Below, piece by piece: positions 49,088-57,723 of a stretch of DNA of 64,000 nt. Source of the stretch: CAZEBW01 sp964510205 (GTDB lineage: Bacteria; Chloroflexota; Anaerolineae; VGOG01); contig CAZEBW010000011.1 of the NCBI GenBank assembly GCA_964510205.1, positions 9,251 to 73,250 of the forward strand. The letters run 5' to 3'. A program made the translations under genes and the position numbers. Every line of letters begins with the position of its first letter. Position 1 is the stretch's first letter. The notes beneath the pieces were generated by a model. The model saw only the letters and a program-made list of their open reading frames with translations. It did no database searches and was not told the DNA's origin.

Positions 49088-49987
49088 ATGATGAGACTAA
49101 AACGGCTTCTGGACAAACCCGTACTGATTCCTAAAAAGGACAACCCGTGGGAGGCGGGCGCCGTTTTCAACTGTGGAGCGATCTATGAGAACGGCCTCTT
49201 CCATCTGATCTATCGAGCCACAGACATCGCCTCCAACGGCCAAGAGGGCGCGTACATCAACAGCCTGGGATACGCGGTAAGCAGCAACGGCCTAGACTTC
49301 AAACGATTAGACCGCCCCATTCTGCCCAACGACGTCGAGCAAGAGTTGAGGGGGCCCGAAGACCCCAGAATAGTCAAGATGGATGGCACGTTCTATATGA
49401 TGTATACGGGGTACGGGGGCAGATTCGATGGGGATTACCGAATCTGCTTGGCGTCTTCCAGAAACCTGATAGAGTGGAAGCGCCACGGCGTGGTCCTCGA
49501 CGAACCCAACAAGGATGCTACCCTATTCCCCGAAAGAATAGACGGCCGATACGTCATGCTCCACAGGCGCGTCCCCGATATCTGGCTCGCTTATTCCCAT
49601 GACCTGGAGAACTGGCACGACCATACCGTGGTTATGAAACCAAACCCCGATTCAGAGTGGCAAAACGTCAAGATAGGCGCCGCTGGCCCACCGATTAAGA
49701 CCAAGCAGGGCTGGTTCTTGATCTATCATGGGGTGAGCGAGGATAGGCGTTATTGCCTAGGGGCAGCGCTGCTCGATGCAAAGGATCCCTCAAAGGTCAT
49801 AGCCAGGCAAGCAGAGCCGATCCTAGAGCCAACGCTGGATTGGGAGATCAACGGCCACATACCCAACACGGTATTCAGTTGTGGACAAGCGATTGTGAAC
49901 GACGAAGAAATCTACGTGTACTATGGGGGAGCAGATACCGTCATAGGAGTCGCTAGGGTGAATATGAACGACATACAATTCGGTTAG
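49088..49987 (+). CDS. GH130-family mannoside phosphorylase/hydrolase
   Basis: A 299-residue five-bladed propeller enzyme of GH130. It has PVLIPKKDNPWEAGAVFNCG, LIYRATDIASNGQEGAYINS, LGYAVSSNGLDF, the hallmark ELRGPEDPRIVKMDGTFYMM (catalytic Asp region), AGPPIKTKQGWFLIYHGV and VIVYYGGADT-like EIYVYYGGADTVIGVARV. Members phosphorolyse or hydrolyse beta-mannosides such as mannosyl-glucose or mannosyl-GlcNAc. It is cytoplasmic (no signal peptide). Its place after the importer and before a GH38 mannosidase indicates a mannose-containing substrate. Confidence 0.9.
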   Translation: MMRLKRLLDKPVLIPKKDNPWEAGAVFNCGAIYENGLFHLIYRATDIASNGQEGAYINSLGYAVSSNGLDFKRLDRPILPNDVEQELRGPEDPRIVKMDGTFYMMYTGYGGRFDGDYRICLASSRNLIEWKRHGVVLDEPNKDATLFPERIDGRYVMLHRRVPDIWLAYSHDLENWHDHTVVMKPNPDSEWQNVKIGAAGPPIKTKQGWFLIYHGVSEDRRYCLGAALLDAKDPSKVIARQAEPILEPTLDWEINGHIPNTVFSCGQAIVNDEEIYVYYGGADTVIGVARVNMNDIQFG

Positions 49988-49992
49988 AAGAC

Positions 49993-52900
49993 GTGTTTCA
50001 CGATATTCGTTTGACCTCCGCTAAAATCAACCGACGCTTGATCCTGATTGAGCCACTGGTCTACCGGCGCCGCCAGCCATTGCCGCCCTTTCGGCACCTC
50101 AGGCTGGGAAGCCCGCTGATTGACCCGCCGGTTTCACCGGAAGTAGACGATGGAGACTGGCCGTTGATTCCGTGGGGCTCTTACTGGGGTGAGCCTCGCG
50201 CGGATTTTGTCCTCCGCACTCAGTTTCAAATCCCCTCCCACTGGCGCACCGACTCCCCTATCGCCTTGCACCTGCCGATAGGAAAAGCGGGCGATTTCAG
50301 CCACCCCGAAGCCCTGGCCTACATTGATGGCCTGCCCTATGCTGCCTGCGACCGGCACCATCAGGAGATGCTTCTGCCGCCGCGCCTCTTCGATGATGGA
50401 GCTACGCATGTGTTAGCTCTGCACGGCTGGACGGGCATCCTGCGCAACGACAGGGACGCCAGACTGTTGATGCGCGAGTGCGCCCTGGTGCAGATGGATC
50501 AGCCCACGCGCGATTTCATTGCCCTAGCCCGGGTTGCGTTGGGCGTGGCCGATCATCTGGACGGAAACGAGCCGGCCCGAGGCCATCTGTATACCGCCCT
50601 GGACGAGGCGTTCAAAGTGCTGGACACACGAGAGCCTTTCGACCAGCGTTTCTACAGCAGTGTGCCCGCCGCCCACGACACACTGCGGGAGGGCATCGCC
50701 CAGGCGGGCCCTCCGCTGGACGTGAATATCACCGCCGTCGGCCACGCCCACCTCGACCTGGCCTGGCTGTGGACGCTGGGTCAGACCCGGCGCAAAGCCG
50801 GCCGGACATTTTACAACGCCGTGCGGCTGATGGAGCAGTTTCCCGAATTCCGCTTCAGCCAGAGCCAGCCCCAGTTGTACGACTTTGTGCGGCAGGATTA
50901 CCCGGCGCTGTTTGAGACTATCAGGCAGCGCGTGCGGGATGGCCGTTGGGAGCCTCTGGGCGGGATGTGGGTGGAGGCCGACTGCAACATCACGGGCAGT
51001 GAATCCCTGGCGCGGCAGTTCCTGCTGGGGCGCGCCTTCTTCCGAGACCATTTCGGCGCCGACGCCGAGGCGCCGGTCCTGTGGCTGCCCGACGTGTTCG
51101 GCTACGCCTGGAATCTGCCCCAATTGATCAAAGAGGCGCGACTGGAATACTTCTTCACCATCAAACTGGGATGGAATCAGTACAACCGCCTGCCCTACGA
51201 CTCCTTCTGGTGGCAGGGCCTGGACGGAACGCGCATCCTCACCCACTGCAGCACCAGTTCCGGGAGCGACGACGTCCACGTCAGCACTTACAACGCCGAT
51301 GCCTCCCCAGAACAAACTCTCGAAACCTGGCGAAACTTTCAACAGAAGGATTGGGGCAAGCCTGGCGTGGCGCCGCCTCTGCTGATGTCGTTTGGGTGGG
51401 GCGACGGCGGCGGCGGTCCCACGCGGGAGATGCTGGAGAACATCCGCGAGATGGGCAGTTTCGCCGCCACGCCCCAGATCAAATGCGGCAAGGTGGGGGA
51501 ATTCTTCCCCAAGCTGGAAGCTGAGGTCGGCGATCGCTTGCCAACGTGGAACGGCGAACTCTATCTGGAGAACCACCGAGGCACCTACACCACCCAGAGC
51601 CGCAGCAAACGCGCCAACCGCCAGAGCGAATTCCTCCTCCACGATGCCGAATTCCTGGCCGCCCTGGCCTCGGTGCTCGAGCCGGGCTATGGCTACCCCC
51701 ATGCCGAGTTGCACCGGGCCTGGGAGCTGGTTTGCCTTAACCAATTCCACGACATCATCCCCGGCAGCAGCATCGGCCCCGTCTACGCCGAGTCGCAGCA
51801 GCAATACGCCGAAGTGCGCCAGATCGGGGAGAGAGTTCGGGACGGCGCCCTGGCGGCAATTGCCGAGAAGTTGGGCGGCGACGTCTTAGTGGTGAATCCG
51901 ACCTCTTTCAAGCGCAGCGATCCGGTTTTCTGGAGCAATCCAGCTTCTCCAGGATTTCGCGGCGACGAAACACCGGAGTCCCCAACTTGTTGGGGGGATG
52001 GCGCCACGACCCCGAACAAGTTCGGGACTCCAACGTTACAGCGGGCGGATGGCTCCCCTGTCCCCGTTCAGCCTGTGGAGGGCGGACTGCTGCTGGACGT
52101 GGGAGAACTGCCTCCCTACAGCGTCACGCCGCTGTTTTCGGGCCCCTCAACCCCCAACCTACAACCTGCAACCTCCGATCTCAGCGCCACCCCAACCTCG
52201 CTAGAGAACGCCAACCTGCGAGTCGAGCTAAACGCCGCCGGCGACATCACCCGCATCTACGACAAGCTCAACGGCCGCGAGGTGCTGCCCGCTGGCGTCC
52301 TAGCCAACCAGTTTCAGGCCTTCGAGGACCGGCCCATCAACCCCGACGCCTGGGACATTGACATTTTCTACGACGACAAGCTGTGGCTGGCGGAGCCGGC
52401 CGACTCGGTGCGTGTGGTCGAGAGCGGCCCGCTGCGCGCCACTCTGGAGGTGCAGCGGCGCATTCTAAACAGCGAATACGTCCAGCGCATCTCGCTGGCC
52501 CACAACAGCCCGCGCCTAGATTTCGACACCACCATTCAATGGCGCGAGCGGCACGTCCTGCTCAAAATGGCCTTCCCCGTGGACGTGCTCTCGCCGCAGG
52601 CCACGTACGAAATCCAGTGGGGCAACGCCCAGCGGCCGACGCATCGCAACACCAGTTGGGACTGGGCGCGGTTTGAGGTCTGCGCCCAGAAGTGGGTGGA
52701 CCTGAGCGAGGGCGGCTACGGCGTCAGTCTGCTGAACGACTGCAAATACGGCCACGACATCCGCGACAACGTCATGCGCCTCAGCCTGTTGCGCAGCCCC
52801 ACCACCCCCGACCCAGAGGCTGACCAGGGCCAGCACCAATTTGCCTACAGCTTGCTCCCGCACAGCGGTGGGTGGGACGAACGCACCATCGCCGAGGCTT

Positions 52901-53241
52901 ACGCCCTGAACGACCCGCTCATCGCGTGGACCGCCCAGAAAGCGAGCACGGATCACGCTTCACGTTTCACGCATCACGCATCTCTTGTTAGTGCAGACCA
53001 CCCCAACATCGTCATCGAGACCATCAAACAAGCCGAAGACGGCCGGGGCGTGATCGTGCGCCTCTACGAGAGCCAGCGCCGTCGGGGACAGTTCACACTG
53101 AACACCGCTTTCCCACTGGCAGCAGCCTGGCGCACCAACCTCCTCGAGGAGAATCAGGAGCGCTTGCAGGTATCAGACTGCCAATTGCGTTTGTTCATCA
53201 AGCCCTATCAGATTGTAACTCTGCGTTTGCTGCCCAAATAG
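49993..53241 (+). CDS. GH38-family alpha-mannosidase with repeat inserts
   Basis: A 1082-residue retaining alpha-mannosidase. The zinc-binding stretch is GHAHLDLAWLWTLGQTRRKA (about residue 249), and the nucleophile Asp is in VLWLPDVFGYAWNLPQLIKE (about 370). The following EYFFTIKLGWNQYNRLPYDS and NQFHDIIPGSSIGPVY are also typical. The C-terminal beta domains are normal in order. Two segments come from repeats: a 57-base element at 51975-52031 (ESPTCWGDGATTPNKFGTP) in a linker after the helical domain, and HASRFTHHASL at 52952-52982. It may release mannose from imported mannosides; MngB-type mannosylglycerate hydrolases are in the same family. The start is GTG 49993, with a weak site. Confidence 0.9.
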   Translation: MFHDIRLTSAKINRRLILIEPLVYRRRQPLPPFRHLRLGSPLIDPPVSPEVDDGDWPLIPWGSYWGEPRADFVLRTQFQIPSHWRTDSPIALHLPIGKAGDFSHPEALAYIDGLPYAACDRHHQEMLLPPRLFDDGATHVLALHGWTGILRNDRDARLLMRECALVQMDQPTRDFIALARVALGVADHLDGNEPARGHLYTALDEAFKVLDTREPFDQRFYSSVPAAHDTLREGIAQAGPPLDVNITAVGHAHLDLAWLWTLGQTRRKAGRTFYNAVRLMEQFPEFRFSQSQPQLYDFVRQDYPALFETIRQRVRDGRWEPLGGMWVEADCNITGSESLARQFLLGRAFFRDHFGADAEAPVLWLPDVFGYAWNLPQLIKEARLEYFFTIKLGWNQYNRLPYDSFWWQGLDGTRILTHCSTSSGSDDVHVSTYNADASPEQTLETWRNFQQKDWGKPGVAPPLLMSFGWGDGGGGPTREMLENIREMGSFAATPQIKCGKVGEFFPKLEAEVGDRLPTWNGELYLENHRGTYTTQSRSKRANRQSEFLLHDAEFLAALASVLEPGYGYPHAELHRAWELVCLNQFHDIIPGSSIGPVYAESQQQYAEVRQIGERVRDGALAAIAEKLGGDVLVVNPTSFKRSDPVFWSNPASPGFRGDETPESPTCWGDGATTPNKFGTPTLQRADGSPVPVQPVEGGLLLDVGELPPYSVTPLFSGPSTPNLQPATSDLSATPTSLENANLRVELNAAGDITRIYDKLNGREVLPAGVLANQFQAFEDRPINPDAWDIDIFYDDKLWLAEPADSVRVVESGPLRATLEVQRRILNSEYVQRISLAHNSPRLDFDTTIQWRERHVLLKMAFPVDVLSPQATYEIQWGNAQRPTHRNTSWDWARFEVCAQKWVDLSEGGYGVSLLNDCKYGHDIRDNVMRLSLLRSPTTPDPEADQGQHQFAYSLLPHSGGWDERTIAEAYALNDPLIAWTAQKASTDHASRFTHHASLVSADHPNIVIETIKQAEDGRGVIVRLYESQRRRGQFTLNTAFPLAAAWRTNLLEENQERLQVSDCQLRLFIKPYQIVTLRLLPK
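51975..52031. repeat. 57-base GGAGTCCC element inside the mannosidase gene
   Basis: Equal in length to the copy at 45806-45862 and similar along its whole extent, with paired ends GGAGTCCCCAACTTGTTGGGG and CCCCGAACAAGTTCGGGACTCC. At 19 codons it leaves the mannosidase frame open. Confidence 0.85.
52952..52982. repeat. TCACGCTTCACG-type repeat inside the mannosidase gene
   Basis: ATCACGCTTCACGTTTCACG plus GCATCACGCATC is read in frame as DHASRFTHHAS near the C-terminus. Confidence 0.75.
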
Positions 53242-53342
53242 CTTGAGTGTGGCTAAAATCTGTGGAAGGTAGTAGCGACTTCAGTCGCTTGGAACGACTA
53301 AAGTCGTCACTACCACAAGTTTTAGCCACACCCAAATAGCTT
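53233..53342. mobile_element. MITE-like foldback element with 12-base direct repeats
   Basis: The sequence CCCAAATAGCTT occurs at 53233-53244 and again at 53331-53342. Between them is an 86-base segment whose ends GTGTGGCTAAAA (53247-53258) and TTTTAGCCACAC (53320-53331) are perfect inverted repeats. The interior is nearly palindromic too (GGTAGTAGCGACTTCAGTCG against CGACTAAAGTCGTCACTACC). It has no coding capacity. The left direct repeat contains the TAG stop of the mannosidase gene, so an insertion that duplicated the target would have left both the gene and the next ribosome site intact. Confidence 0.82.
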
Positions 53343-53359
53343 TGCAAGGAGGAATTGCT

Positions 53360-53971
53360 TTGGTTATTACCGAGTCTGCCCAATCCCGTTTCGCCGTTTA
53401 CTTGATCCCCCCTTACAAAACCGCTCAAGCAGTGGCGGAGATTCACCAAATGCTGCGCAAGCAGTTTGGCTTCATCGCCGCCGACCAGTTTCAGGTACAC
53501 GCTACGATCAAAGGATTCTTCAAGAAAACTCCGGGGCCATTGGAGCCGTTGGTGGAGCGGCTGGACGCCGTTTTCGCTGCCCAACATCCCTTCCCTGTGC
53601 ATTTTGACGGCATTGGCAGAACCAAAATCGGCATGGGGTTGGACATCTCTCGGCTGGAGGGAGAGCCCAGCCAGGACATGATGGCTCTGCGCGAACGCGT
53701 GGTGGGCACCGTGCGCCCCTTTATCGCTCCCGACTGCGACTTCGTCGAGGAGGACCTGGGCCAGCCCTTCTGGGCCCACATCACACTGGCCTTCCGCGAC
53801 ATCCCATCACACATGTTTGCCGAGGTCTTGGATTACCTGCGGGAGGCGCCGCTGCCCACCGAACCTTTTGTCGCCGATACATTTCATTTTTTGGAGTTCT
53901 CCAGCCAGGACTGGGAAGGAGACTGGGAGCAGACCCTCACCTGGCGACTGCTCAAGTCGTGGCGAGTCTAG
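53360..53971 (+). CDS. 2H-family (LigT-like) phosphoesterase
   Basis: A 203-residue cytoplasmic enzyme of the 2H phosphoesterase/RNA ligase superfamily, with the two HxT/S motifs HATIKG (His 47) and HITLAF (about His 140). Family members cleave 2',3'-cyclic phosphates or related esters. The start is TTG 53360, with AAGGAGG seven bases upstream; an earlier TTG at 53342 lacks a ribosome site. It lies 12 bases before a GT4 gene in the mannoside locus. The substrate is unknown; a cyclic phosphosugar or phosphoglycerate product is conceivable but not shown. Confidence 0.82.
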   Translation: MVITESAQSRFAVYLIPPYKTAQAVAEIHQMLRKQFGFIAADQFQVHATIKGFFKKTPGPLEPLVERLDAVFAAQHPFPVHFDGIGRTKIGMGLDISRLEGEPSQDMMALRERVVGTVRPFIAPDCDFVEEDLGQPFWAHITLAFRDIPSHMFAEVLDYLREAPLPTEPFVADTFHFLEFSSQDWEGDWEQTLTWRLLKSWRV

Positions 53972-53983
53972 GAAGGATGTGAA

Positions 53984-55357
53984 ATGAAGACCATTGGTAT
54001 TTTCCACTATCAAGTGGGACGGACGGATGGCGTCTCGCTGGAGATTGACAAATGGAAGCGCGTGCTGGAGGAGATGGGCCACACCGTTCACCTCTGCGCG
54101 GGCGACCTGGGCACAGCGGAGGGCACGCTCATCGAAGAGATGTATCACCACCGCCCAGACGCCAAGCGCCTCAACTACAACACGTTTAGCGAGCTGCGCG
54201 ACTATCCCGACGACGCAGCGTACCGAGCCGAACTACTGAGCCTGGCCGATGTAATCGAGCGGAAAGTGCAGGACTTTGTGGCGGAGAAAGGCATTGACTT
54301 ACTGCTCCCGCAAAACGTCTGGTCGGTGGCGGCCAGCCCGTCGGTGGCCATCGCGCTGGCGCGGGTGATGCGCCATCTGCAACTGCCGGCCCTGGCTCAC
54401 AACCACGATTTTTATTGGGAGCGAACAAACGGCCTGGCCCTCACCTGCGCCACCGCCATCGAGCTGGCCGACAAGTACCTGCCGCCCCGCGACCCGCTGG
54501 CCCGGCACGTGGTCATCAACAGCCTGGCCCAGCAGGGACTGGCAGAGCGCAAGGGAATCGCATCCACGGTGGTGCCCAACGTCTTCGACTTCGACGCGTC
54601 GCCGCCGCTGCGCTTATGGCAGCCCGACGAGTACAACCATGATTTCCGCGCCCGCATCGGGCTGAAGGAAAACAACGTGTTCATCCTCCAGGCCACCCGC
54701 ATCGTCCAGCGCAAGGGCATCGAACTGGCAGTGGACTTTGTCAAGGCCCTGGACAGCCCCGAGCGACGAGCGCGGCTCAAGGCTCGCGGCTTGTACGACG
54801 GTCGCCCTTTCGACAACGACAGTCGGATTGTCCTCGTGCTGGCCGGATACGCGCGCGACGACGCCACCGGAAGCTACCTCGGTCGTCTGCAGAAAAAGAT
54901 CGAACGGGCGGGCATTGACGCCCTTTTCATCGAGGACGTGGTCGGGGCGCAGCGGCAGATACGCGGCGGGCAGAAGATCTACTCGTTGTGGGACACCTAC
55001 GTCTTCGCCGACTTCGTCACCTATCCCAGCCTGGCGGAGGGGTGGGGCAACCAGTTCTTGGAGGCGCTGCGGGCCCGCCTCCCTCTCATGCTGTTCGAGT
55101 ATCCGGTCTACCAGGCCGACATCAAAGACAAAGGATTCCGCACCGTTTCCCTGGGCTCCCAAATCCAGGGGCGAGATGATCTGGGACTGGTGCAGGTTGC
55201 GCCGCAAATCATCGAGGCTGCTGCGGACCAGGCCGTGGAGCTTCTCACCGACGCTCGGCTGCGCCAGGAGATGGTCGAGCACAATTTCCGGATCGGCCAG
55301 CAGCACTACTCGCTAAAGGCCCTGCGGGGCTATCTGGCACGATTGGTAGGGGATTGA
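53984..55357 (+). CDS. GT4-family glycosyltransferase (mannosylglucosylglycerate type suspected)
   Basis: A 457-residue GT-B transferase: IGIFHYQVGRTDGVSLEIDK at the N-terminus (acceptor loop), LPALAHNHDFYWERTNGLAL in the middle, and a donor domain with ILQATRIVQRKGIELAVDFV and FVTYPSLAEGWGNQFLEALR (EX7E). The following gene is a GpgS/MGS-like transferase and a HAD phosphatase lies 2.3 kb on, which fits the stepwise synthesis of a mannosyl- or mannosylglucosyl-glycerate solute. That role is inferred from neighbours, not from a motif. The ATG follows AAGGATG closely. It is not part of the minus-strand polysaccharide locus. Confidence 0.82.
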   Translation: MKTIGIFHYQVGRTDGVSLEIDKWKRVLEEMGHTVHLCAGDLGTAEGTLIEEMYHHRPDAKRLNYNTFSELRDYPDDAAYRAELLSLADVIERKVQDFVAEKGIDLLLPQNVWSVAASPSVAIALARVMRHLQLPALAHNHDFYWERTNGLALTCATAIELADKYLPPRDPLARHVVINSLAQQGLAERKGIASTVVPNVFDFDASPPLRLWQPDEYNHDFRARIGLKENNVFILQATRIVQRKGIELAVDFVKALDSPERRARLKARGLYDGRPFDNDSRIVLVLAGYARDDATGSYLGRLQKKIERAGIDALFIEDVVGAQRQIRGGQKIYSLWDTYVFADFVTYPSLAEGWGNQFLEALRARLPLMLFEYPVYQADIKDKGFRTVSLGSQIQGRDDLGLVQVAPQIIEAAADQAVELLTDARLRQEMVEHNFRIGQQHYSLKALRGYLARLVGD

Positions 55358-55367
55358 TGGGAAGAGG

Positions 55368-56654
55368 ATGTTTGAGATGCCTTACGAAACCGCACTGCGC
55401 GAGGATGCTGGAAAACGCATCGCTGAGATCGGCCAGGCTGATATCTTGGTCGGCATCCCCAGCTACAACAACGACGGCACCATCGGCCACGTGGTACACA
55501 CGGCCGCGGAGGGAATGGTAAAGCACTTCCCCGACCTGAAGCCGGTGCTAATCAACTCCGATGGCGGTTCCTCCGACGGCACGCGCCAGGTGGTTCTGAA
55601 TACGCCCGTGCCGCAGCGGGTGGAGGTCGTCGCCGCCGAGTACCAGGGCATCCCAGGCAAAGGCAGCGCCTTTCGCGCCGTGTTCGAAGCAGCCAAGATG
55701 CTGGGTGTCAAGGTTTGCGTGGTGGTGGACAGCGACCTCCAAAGCATCACCCCGCAGTGGATCGAGCTCCTGGCCGGCCCCATCGTCAAAGAGGGTTACG
55801 GCTACGTGACCCCCTTCTACGTCCGCCACAAATACGACGGCACCATCACCAACAACATCTGCTATCCCATGACGCGCATGCTCTACGGCCTGGACGTTCG
55901 CCAGCCCATCGGCGGCGATTTCGGCTTCTCGGCCGATCTACTGGATCACTATCTTGGTCAGCACGTATGGGAGACCGACGTGGCCCGCTTCGGCATTGAC
56001 ATCTGGATGACGACCACGGCCATCAACGTGGGGGCCCGCATCTGTCAGACCCACCTGGGGGCCAAGATCCACGACGCCAAGGACCCGGCGGCGGCGTTAG
56101 GCCCCATGTTCCGCCAGGTGGTGGGGACGCTGTTCGGGATGATGGCCAAATACGAGGCCAACTGGAAAGCCGTGACGAGCAGCCAGCCAACTCCCATCTA
56201 CGGCGAGCCACGGGGGGCGGACCCCGAGCCCGTGCCGGTGACCCTATCGGCCATGATCGAGAAGCTGTGGGCGGGCCGCGCGGAGTGGGGCGAGATTTGG
56301 GACAAGGTGCTCTCGGTGGAGAACCGGGCGATCCTGGAAGCCATCCTGGCCCAACCCGACGACGCCTACCGGTTCACCGCCCAACAGTGGGCGCCCATCG
56401 TCTTCGACTTCGCCGTGGCCTACAACGGGAAGGGAACGAGGGAACGAGGCGACGAGGCGACGAGGCGACGTGGTCTGGACAAGAATGCGGTTATTGACAG
56501 CATGACCCCTCTTTATTATGGTCGCACGGCGGGGCTGGTGGTAGAGAGCCAAGACATGGATAGCGCCACCTTTGAACGAGAGGTGATCCAGGCCCAGGCC
56601 CGGACCTTTGAGGAATTGAAGCCGCATCTCATCGAGCGGTGGGGCGGTGTTTGA
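55368..56654 (+). CDS. GpgS/MGS-like GT-A glycosyltransferase
   Basis: A 428-residue GT-A transferase. It has ILVGIPSYNNDGTIGHVVHT, VLINSDGGSSDGT, EYQGIPGKGSAFRAVFEAAK (the PGKG loop of glucosyl-3-phosphoglycerate and mannosylglycerate synthases), VVVDSDLQSITPQWIELL (metal-binding D-x-D), RQPIGGDFGFSADLLDHYL and FGIDIWMTTTAINVGARICQ. The C-terminal 140 residues are helical, with a repeat-like KGTRERGDEATRRRG. It probably transfers glucose or mannose to glycerate or 3-phosphoglycerate. The first ATG is at 55368; an ATG at 55377 has better spacing from GAAGAGG. It is coupled to the GT4 gene, 10 bases upstream. Confidence 0.8.
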   Translation: MFEMPYETALREDAGKRIAEIGQADILVGIPSYNNDGTIGHVVHTAAEGMVKHFPDLKPVLINSDGGSSDGTRQVVLNTPVPQRVEVVAAEYQGIPGKGSAFRAVFEAAKMLGVKVCVVVDSDLQSITPQWIELLAGPIVKEGYGYVTPFYVRHKYDGTITNNICYPMTRMLYGLDVRQPIGGDFGFSADLLDHYLGQHVWETDVARFGIDIWMTTTAINVGARICQTHLGAKIHDAKDPAAALGPMFRQVVGTLFGMMAKYEANWKAVTSSQPTPIYGEPRGADPEPVPVTLSAMIEKLWAGRAEWGEIWDKVLSVENRAILEAILAQPDDAYRFTAQQWAPIVFDFAVAYNGKGTRERGDEATRRRGLDKNAVIDSMTPLYYGRTAGLVVESQDMDSATFEREVIQAQARTFEELKPHLIERWGGV

Positions 56655-56668
56655 GAAGATGAGCCTTT

Positions 56669-56697
56669 TTGACACCCGCCTGAATCAACAGTATAAT
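56669..56697 (+). promoter_or_regulatory. Full-consensus sigma70-type promoter
   Basis: TTGACA (56669-56674), exactly 17 bases, and TATAAT (56692-56697). It precedes the two small genes at 56806 and 57173 by about 100 bases. The interval codes, in one frame without a start, LAALDRLDDEVLWRIARSRK, which may be a relic of a related protein. Confidence 0.85.
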
Positions 56698-56805
56698 ACC
56701 TTCAAATCTGGCCGCGCTAGACCGCTTGGACGATGAGGTATTGTGGCGCATCGCCCGCAGCCGCAAAACGGAAGCGGACATGGATGTTGATAAGGAGACC
56801 AGACC

Positions 56806-57225
56806 GTGCGTATGATTCAAGTTTCGGAAGGGCTTTACGAACGCCTAACGAACCTGGCGCGTCAAACATACCAATCACCCGACCGGTTGGCTGAAGGGAT
56901 GTTACAGTCGCTCATCGCGCCGGCCCAACAGGTCACGTCAGCAACAACGGCCCGGCGAAAGGTGAACCACTTTGTAGCCTCCGAATTGTCAGTTCTGGCC
57001 GGGGCCGGCGAGGCTGTTCTGAGCCAGGCAGGGGGGCGAACTGCGTGGCAGGTGCCTGTGATCCTGACCCAGCCAGGGCGGGGTACCCTGGGTCAGATCG
57101 GCACTATTCTGGTTGATTGTGCCACCGAGAGCCTCTTGTTAGCCGAAACGACGATGGAGGAAATGCGCACGCGTGCCCGATCCCTGGTTGCCGGTTCCGC
57201 ACTACAGACAAGAACATCCCCATAG
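56806..57225 (+). CDS. Small protein of unknown function, overlapping the C39-like gene
   Basis: A 139-residue protein that I do not recognise. The N-terminus MIQVSEGLYERLTNLARQTY has the strand-helix look of a ribbon-helix-helix or antitoxin domain. The middle is beta-rich (WQVPVILTQPGRGTLGQIGT), and the end is a helix with TMEEMRTRARSLVAG. It starts at GTG 56806, with AAGGAG eight bases upstream, about 100 bases after a consensus promoter. The last 53 bases overlap the next gene in another frame, so the two are translated as a pair. The arrangement recalls toxin-antitoxin or effector-immunity pairs, which is an inference. Confidence 0.72.
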   Translation: MRMIQVSEGLYERLTNLARQTYQSPDRLAEGMLQSLIAPAQQVTSATTARRKVNHFVASELSVLAGAGEAVLSQAGGRTAWQVPVILTQPGRGTLGQIGTILVDCATESLLLAETTMEEMRTRARSLVAGSALQTRTSP

Positions 57226-57628
57226 CTGCCTGCAAGCCTGCGTCCGAATGGTGCTGGCCTACTTGGGGCGCACTGTGTCCGAAAGTGCCTTGAATCGTCT
57301 GTTCGAGGCGGAAGACTTCGGTGTGCCAGGACATCGCTTGCTACGGCTCGCTCGGTGGGGCTATCGCGTCCGATACGAGTCGGGTACTGAAACCATGCTT
57401 CGCAGCCTCCTTGACCAGCGAATCCCCGTCGTGGCCCTGGTGCGCACCGGCTTTTTGGATTATTGGCCTGAGGACGTGTATCACGCCGTCGTCGTGGTGG
57501 GTATGGATGCCTCCCTTGTGTACCTCAACGATCCTTGGTTTGATGTGGCTCCCCAGGCCGTTCCACGCCATGCGTTTCTGGCAGCGTGGGTTGAGATGGA
57601 CTGCTTGAGCGGAGCCATAGAAGCCTGA
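57173..57628 (+). CDS. C39-like cysteine peptidase-fold protein
   Basis: A 151-residue cytoplasmic protein of the papain-like C39 family: VPHYRQEHPHSCLQACVRMV (Cys 19 and 23, one the nucleophile), LAYLG, YWPEDVYHAVVVVGMD (catalytic His near 104) and LVYLNDPWFDVAP (Asn/Asp). There is no signal peptide and no transporter domain, so it is not a bacteriocin exporter. It overlaps the unknown gene by 53 bases. Active-site residues are all present, which suggests activity; its target is unknown. The start is GTG 57173, with a distant GGAGG. Confidence 0.8.
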   Translation: MPDPWLPVPHYRQEHPHSCLQACVRMVLAYLGRTVSESALNRLFEAEDFGVPGHRLLRLARWGYRVRYESGTETMLRSLLDQRIPVVALVRTGFLDYWPEDVYHAVVVVGMDASLVYLNDPWFDVAPQAVPRHAFLAAWVEMDCLSGAIEA

Positions 57629-57723
57629 TGGTTGAACATGAACAACGCAGTCATAGTTGACGCGCGTCGCCGTTGGGTGAGCGTAGGCTGGCATCCCCCA
57701 GCCGAGTGAACTTTGAGAGGAAG

